Origin: Vespula vulgaris
Taxonomy: Eukaryota; Arthropoda; Insecta; Hymenoptera; Vespidae
Reading direction: 5' to 3'
DNA length: 64,000 nt
NCBI RefSeq assembly: GCF_905475345.1
Contig: NC_066599.1
Location: 1,377,501 to 1,441,500 of the forward strand
The notes beneath the pieces are model-generated. The model worked only from the letters and a program-made list of their open reading frames with translations. It did not search any database and was not told the DNA's origin. Positions 60,000 to 64,000 of this stretch are shown piece after piece. Made by a program: the position numbers and the translations under genes. Position 1 is the first letter of the stretch. The number at the start of each line of letters is the position of its first letter.

Positions 60000-60703
60000 T
60001 TAACGGCCGTTATTTTTAGTTCCTAGTATGCTTTAACCCCCCTCCCCCTCTGACCCCCCCGCCCGTCCGCCACTACTCTTCTTAGGACGTTCCGATCGGT
60101 CCATCCTTGTGTATTTTACACGATCGTCAGTGTCACGATCGTCAATGTTGTTGTCCTTCGACATTCTCGTAAATAATTTTTTTCAGCGACCATCGAAATT
60201 CGATTCTGATTATTGGAATCATTTGGAATCGCTTTTTTCTTCCTTTTTTCCTTTTTCTTAAGTTTATATTTTTATTAATTATTATTTAGCGTATTCAGGA
60301 TCGTCGAGATGTATCTTTGTGGTCCCATCGCTGAGAATCTGTTTTTTATTTTCTTTTCTTTTCCTTTCTCTTTTCATTTTTTTTTAAGGGAGAGAAAGAG
60401 AGAGGGAGAGGGAGAGAGAGAGAGAAATTCTTCGAAGAGCCAAATAATTGTTCAGATCGAGAGGATAAAAATTCGATTTTGGTTCATTAAGAATTCCCCA
60501 AATCGTTTTCGTTTTTCGTGCCGTACGTAGTTAACGTCGGATATCTTCGATCTTATGAATTTTCATTGGAAATATTCGCACAATCGACCATTGTTTTGAT
60601 AGACAATAGGTCCCGAAAGGGTTCCGAAGGATTCTTTTATTTTTCGATTCGTTCGTTCGCTGATATGGTATTTTGATTTTTTGTTTGTTTTATTACTTTG
60701 CAG
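60000..60703. other. Sequence immediately upstream of exon 1
   Basis: No gene is seen here. The stretch contains a C-rich quadruplex-type tract (60037-60064), a 15-base tandem duplication (60119-60148) holding a TCAGT initiator-like core at 60127-60131, T-rich runs, and a GA-rich tract at about 60388-60425. There is no well-placed TATA box. The acceptor at 60703 argues that this is intron, but an alternative promoter between 60.0 and 60.2 kb cannot be excluded. Confidence 0.4.
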
Positions 60704-60711
60704 GAAGAGCG
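60704..60711 (+). promoter_or_regulatory. Short 5' untranslated stretch between splice acceptor and ATG
   Basis: Only eight bases (gaagagcg) separate the acceptor AG at 60702-60703 from the ATG. They give G at -3, an acceptable initiation context. The stretch is too short to be a whole 5' UTR, so a capped upstream exon is required. That exon may lie in this window or to its left. Confidence 0.6.
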
Positions 60712-61066
60712 ATGTTCAAACGATTATCGAAATCGAGGCGGCACAGTGCCGATGACGTCGGTCTTGCTTTACCGAGAAGTCCGAATTTGGAGGAATCAGA
60801 GACTCAACAAAGTATCAGTCCGATTCCAGTTTCTCGGGACAATTCTCAAGGATTGAGTCCTGCGGCGTTACTTAGGATCTCCAGGACGAAATACAGCCGA
60901 AGAAGTTGCGGCGATGCTACAGCGATGCAAGCGTTACTTTCTTCGAAGCAGGACGAGGAACATGAGGTCGTTGAGGTTGACTACCGGAGTGACTATCAGA
61001 CCGACTATCAGATGGTCACAGCTGTGCCGGCGTTCATCGTCGAGCATGAGCCCGAAAAACAACGAG
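60712..61066 (+). CDS. First coding exon of an unrecognised gene (residues 1-118)
   Basis: The exon begins at 60704, after a T-rich tract and the acceptor sequence ctttgcag. The first ATG is at 60712, in the context gagcgATGt with a purine at -3. The frame runs open for 118 codons plus one base to a donor, gag|gtaggt, at 61067. The product starts MFKRLSKSRRHSADD, which is basic and carries RRHS, a basophilic-kinase type site. A Ser/Pro-rich stretch follows (about residues 22-52: PRSPN, SPIPVSR, GLSP), then RTKYSRRS near 58-65, then an acidic patch (DEEHEVVEVD, about 81-90) and YRSDYQTDYQ (91-100). I see no signal peptide, membrane segment or catalytic motif, so this looks like a mostly disordered cytoplasmic N-terminus. 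The frame is not repeat-derived, codon use is mixed, and GC is higher than in the flanks. The acceptor just before the ATG implies an upstream untranslated or alternative 5' exon; coding could also continue from it, since no stop lies between acceptor and ATG. I do not recognise the family and assign no function. Confidence 0.8.
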
Positions 61067-62072
61067 GTAGGTAGACATTTTCTTTTCTTTCCTCATTTTT
61101 ATTATTTTATTTTTCTTTCGCATAATTTTTGTAGAATAGTAATTGGTACGATTTAATTTTCAATTAAAATGGTTTAATTCGATTCGATTAAAACGATATA
61201 TATTAGTCAGAATCTTTGGATCAAATTGAAGTATCTTATGTAAGTAAAATTATTGGATTAAATTCGATTGATATATTTGTTATTATTGTTATTGATCAAA
61301 ATATATTGTTATGTGGTAATTTGTTATCTTGTTCATTTCTATCGAACTATGTCGTGTTACTTCACAAAGACGATATTTCGATTAGTATTTCTAATCTTAT
61401 ATCGATGTTGGATCGATATTCGTGGTATTTATTTTATTTCTCTTATCACTTTTCCTCGAGGTTTTTATTCGATGACGCTGGGATATTATCGGAAATAATA
61501 TGATGATTGGTGAAAGTCGAAAGGAAACGTTTTGTCTCCGTGTGATTTTAGATGAAGATAATAATAATTGAAGAGTGTGTTGAGAGACGCGACCCTCGGT
61601 ATACGTGGCTAACCACGCGTTTCTTTCCACCTCGCAATACTAAATGTTCATGAACTGTTTGAAAGAGGGAGAGCGGAACGAGAGGCATGCAAAAATTTCT
61701 TACGAAATTATCGTCTTGGAAAAAGGAAAAAAAGAAGCCGGGTAAATTTGTTCTAAAAAACGAGACTCATCGATCTAACACAAATGTAGAAAAAAATTAA
61801 AATTGAAATTAAAAAAAGAAAAAAAAAAGAACCGAACGAGTGAACGTACCTTATTCGAAACAATTTTATTATGTTGACGATTGTTTCAAATGAATTTCAC
61901 TCACTTTTTTTTTCACGAGTGTATAGAAATAAAAAAAAAATAAAAAAAAAATATTAGAATAAGAAAAATATATGTCTCTGTAGATTCTTCTTCTTTCTTT
62001 TCTTTTTTCTTCCTTTTTTTTCGTACTATTCACTCGTGGTTTTCCATCGTCGCTCTTAATCTCGTGTTATAG
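61067..62072 (+). other. Intron between the two coding exons
   Basis: This 1,006-base phase-1 intron starts gtaggtag and ends ttatag. It is AT-rich and stop-rich in the sense frames. Its last 90 bases hold a strong C/T tract that should serve as the polypyrimidine tract. Short open frames inside it (around 61216-61503) are AT-rich, overlap in two frames and resemble chance. I see no repeat or nested gene. Confidence 0.75.
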
Positions 62073-62205
62073 TGATCGAAGAAGCGGAACCAGTGGTCGT
62101 AGATAGGAATGCGGTGCACATAGGCGTCTTGTATAGCGATGCAACGGTTGCGCAATTTGTGAATTATCATGGCGTAACCGCACGATGGAAGGTGGAACGT
62201 TCAAG
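62073..62205 (+). CDS. Second coding exon of the same gene (residues 119-162 plus two bases)
   Basis: A long pyrimidine tract (about 61984-62030) precedes the acceptor gttatag at 62066-62072. Exon 1 ends one base into a codon and this exon supplies the other two (g|tg, Val119), so the frame continues without a stop. That phase match is the main evidence that the exons belong together. The segment reads VIEEAEPVVVDRNAVHIG, then VLYSDATVAQFVNYHGVTAR, then WKVERS. It has alternating hydrophobic residues (HIGVLYS, ATVAQFV) that look more ordered than exon 1 and may begin a folded domain. I placed the end at the donor caag|gttcgt (62206). This is only a moderate donor: if it is not used, the frame reads on for five codons to TAA at 62219-62221 and the protein would end at 167 residues. 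I favour splicing onward because the chain seems to stop mid-fold. No family was recognised. Confidence 0.72.
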
Positions 62206-62591
62206 GTTCGTCGAGTTGTAACTCGTACGTTCGAACTTATATGGTGTGTATGTATGCGTATATATGTACAACTATGAATGATGAATCGAATTTATTACGT
62301 ACTTAAATTGTTAGAAGAAAAAGAAAAGAAAAGAGAAGAAAAGAAATAAATAAATATACGTAAAAGTCTCGTAAGTAGAAATAAAAAAAAGAAACTTGAA
62401 ATTTGCATTTATATTAAACGGAATATGGGTACGCATTCGAATCCCATAGACAAATAATATATCTCAGCTGATAATAAATAATATTGGCATAAAATAAATA
62501 ATATTTATATGCGAATGAATAATAATGAAATAAATTAATTAATTAATAAATCAAATCAAATCGAGTCGAATCAAATTAGTTGCAATAAAGT

Positions 62592-62626
<35 letters not shown>

Positions 62627-64000
62627 TGAAATGAAATGAAATAAAATAAAATAAAACAAAATAAAATAAAACGAGTGGTATAACGTTCAAATAGATTGAG
62701 TCGATACTGACGTATATATTCTCGATAAAATAAGAAGATAAATAATAGTATAAAAAAAATAATAAATATCAACTGAGCAAATGATGTTACGTACGATATA
62801 TAAAAATATATATATACATACAAGCACATACGAACGTATAATACATACACTTATAAATATAGGAAACAAGAAATGAATTGAATACACGAATAAGGTGAGA
62901 CGAATAAGACAGAGAAGAAGAGATACGTTTTAGATGTCGTAGAGAGCACCTGCACAGGCTGCTTCGAGTTTTTCTTTTCTTCTTCTTTCAGTTTTCTTTT
63001 CCCTTCGAAAGGGCAACCTTATTAAAGGCTTTAGAAAACCGGCATGGAACGACCTCGGAACCTACCACGGCCGTTAATTAATTCTTTTGGGAGATATTCG
63101 AAAGACGCACTCTGCGACCGGTCCTCAATTAGTCACACGATTATGTCGTCACGATGTGTCCTCCTGTCGCATCATCAGAAAAGTGTCACACCTCGTTAGA
63201 CTCGTTCTTCTCTCGCATAGTTTCTCTTTCTAATCGCGTGCTATTCTCATCCGTAGTGTTCGTACGTGACTTCGTGCATCCTTACCGATGGCACACAATC
63301 TCATTCGACTTTTCATACGCAACTCTTTCAAGAAAATATTATATCTACAGTATCTACATATGCATCATTATGCATCGATGTAACATATATGTATATATAT
63401 ATATGTTGTAAGAATCCAGTTGATTACGAAAAAAAAAAGAAGGAAATGTTATTTAAGACGAATTTAAGAGTCCTTTAAATTATATTCTCGTCATTTCAGA
63501 GACTAAAATAATAATGTATAATAAAATAAAATGTAATAAATACAAAAGGTTCCTTCGGTTTGTTCGAATAATTAATGATCGTTAAGATACAAAGAAAGAA
63601 AAAGATAATTTTATTCATACTGGCAATCAACAAAATTTCTAATCGTAAAATCGTTGAAAACGATTTCAATAGAAATTTCCAGTTGAAATCGTTCGTACGT
63701 GACTTTCCCGTATAGCTTTTACCGTTAAAGAAATGGGTCAGCGCGCATCGATAATTGACGTTTAATACTTTCCAATGAAATTCGAAGTAGTTAATTATCT
63801 GAAACAGCTTCCTCGTTAGTAGGTAATATGGCTGATTACGTTGGATGGAGAAGGATCTTATTGCTTGGAAGAAGCGTCAAGTTAGAATCATCTTAGAGTA
63901 GGAAATTTCCTTCTTCCATCACCATCTTCTTTCTCCTCTTTTTTCCTTTTTTCGTCGCATTTTTTATTTATCTACTTTTTTGCTTTTTTTTTTAATTTTT
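62206..64000. other. Intron or downstream sequence right of exon 2
   Basis: AT-rich DNA with no supported exon. It contains pentanucleotide A-rich repeats (62592-62670), a long run of AT-rich words around 62460-62580, and a GC-richer patch at about 62940-63300 with short open frames but no convincing splice-site pair. The end of the window is T-rich. If the gene continues, its next exon is beyond 64000. Confidence 0.5.
62592..62670. repeat. A-rich pentanucleotide array (AAAAG, AAATG, AAAAT)
   Basis: Poly-A passing into 5-base units that change from AAAAG to AAATG to AAAAT. Confidence 0.9.

Noticed and set aside
1..64000. Complete transposons or endogenous viral sequence
   Set aside because: No terminal inverted repeats flanking a transposase frame, no reverse-transcriptase motif and no long terminal repeats were seen by eye; a RepeatMasker run would be decisive.

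Overview
This window looks like nuclear DNA from an AT-rich insect genome, most plausibly an aculeate hymenopteran (bee, wasp or ant group). That placement is an inference. It rests on an estimated one-third GC, very dense (CT)n/(GA)n, (TA)n-(TGTA)n, (CA)n and (TTC)n microsatellites, CpG-containing GC-richer patches scattered in AT-rich DNA, and eukaryotic splice signals. There are no bacterial operons, Shine-Dalgarno sites, CRISPR arrays or IS elements.

Only one gene is supported by convergent evidence. It lies on the plus strand at the right end. A coding exon (splice acceptor at 60702-60703, ATG at 60712, donor at 61067) joins in matching phase across a 1,006-base intron to a second exon (62073 to about 62205). 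The two exons encode at least the first 162 residues of a protein I do not recognise. It has a basic, serine-rich, probably phosphorylated start, an acidic Tyr/Asp stretch, and then a more ordered-looking segment. Its remaining exons, if any, lie beyond 64000. Because exon 1 begins with a splice acceptor only 8 bases before its ATG, at least one 5' exon should lie upstream, so much of the 60 kb to the left may be the first intron(s) of this gene.

Layout: 1-60703 is intronic or intergenic, a mosaic of AT-rich unique sequence, microsatellites, long polypyrimidine/polypurine tracts and isolated GC-richer islands near 2.6-3.1, 8.7, 10.5, 17.0, 23.4, 28.5, 33.0, 35.1, 41.1, 43.1, 46.6, 49.1 and 52.3 kb. 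Several islands contain perfect or near-perfect hairpins, palindromes, quadruplex-type G runs or clusters of homeodomain-type ATTA cores, so they are the best places to look for conserved enhancers, small RNAs or missed exons. 60704-62205 carries the two coding exons. 62206-64000 is intron or downstream sequence.

Most long open frames in the window are translations of microsatellites (Ser-Leu, Arg-Glu, Tyr-Ile or Lys-Glu strings) and were discarded. No tRNA, rRNA, recognised microRNA, complete transposon or virus-like sequence was seen by eye. These absences come from reading alone, not from a database search.
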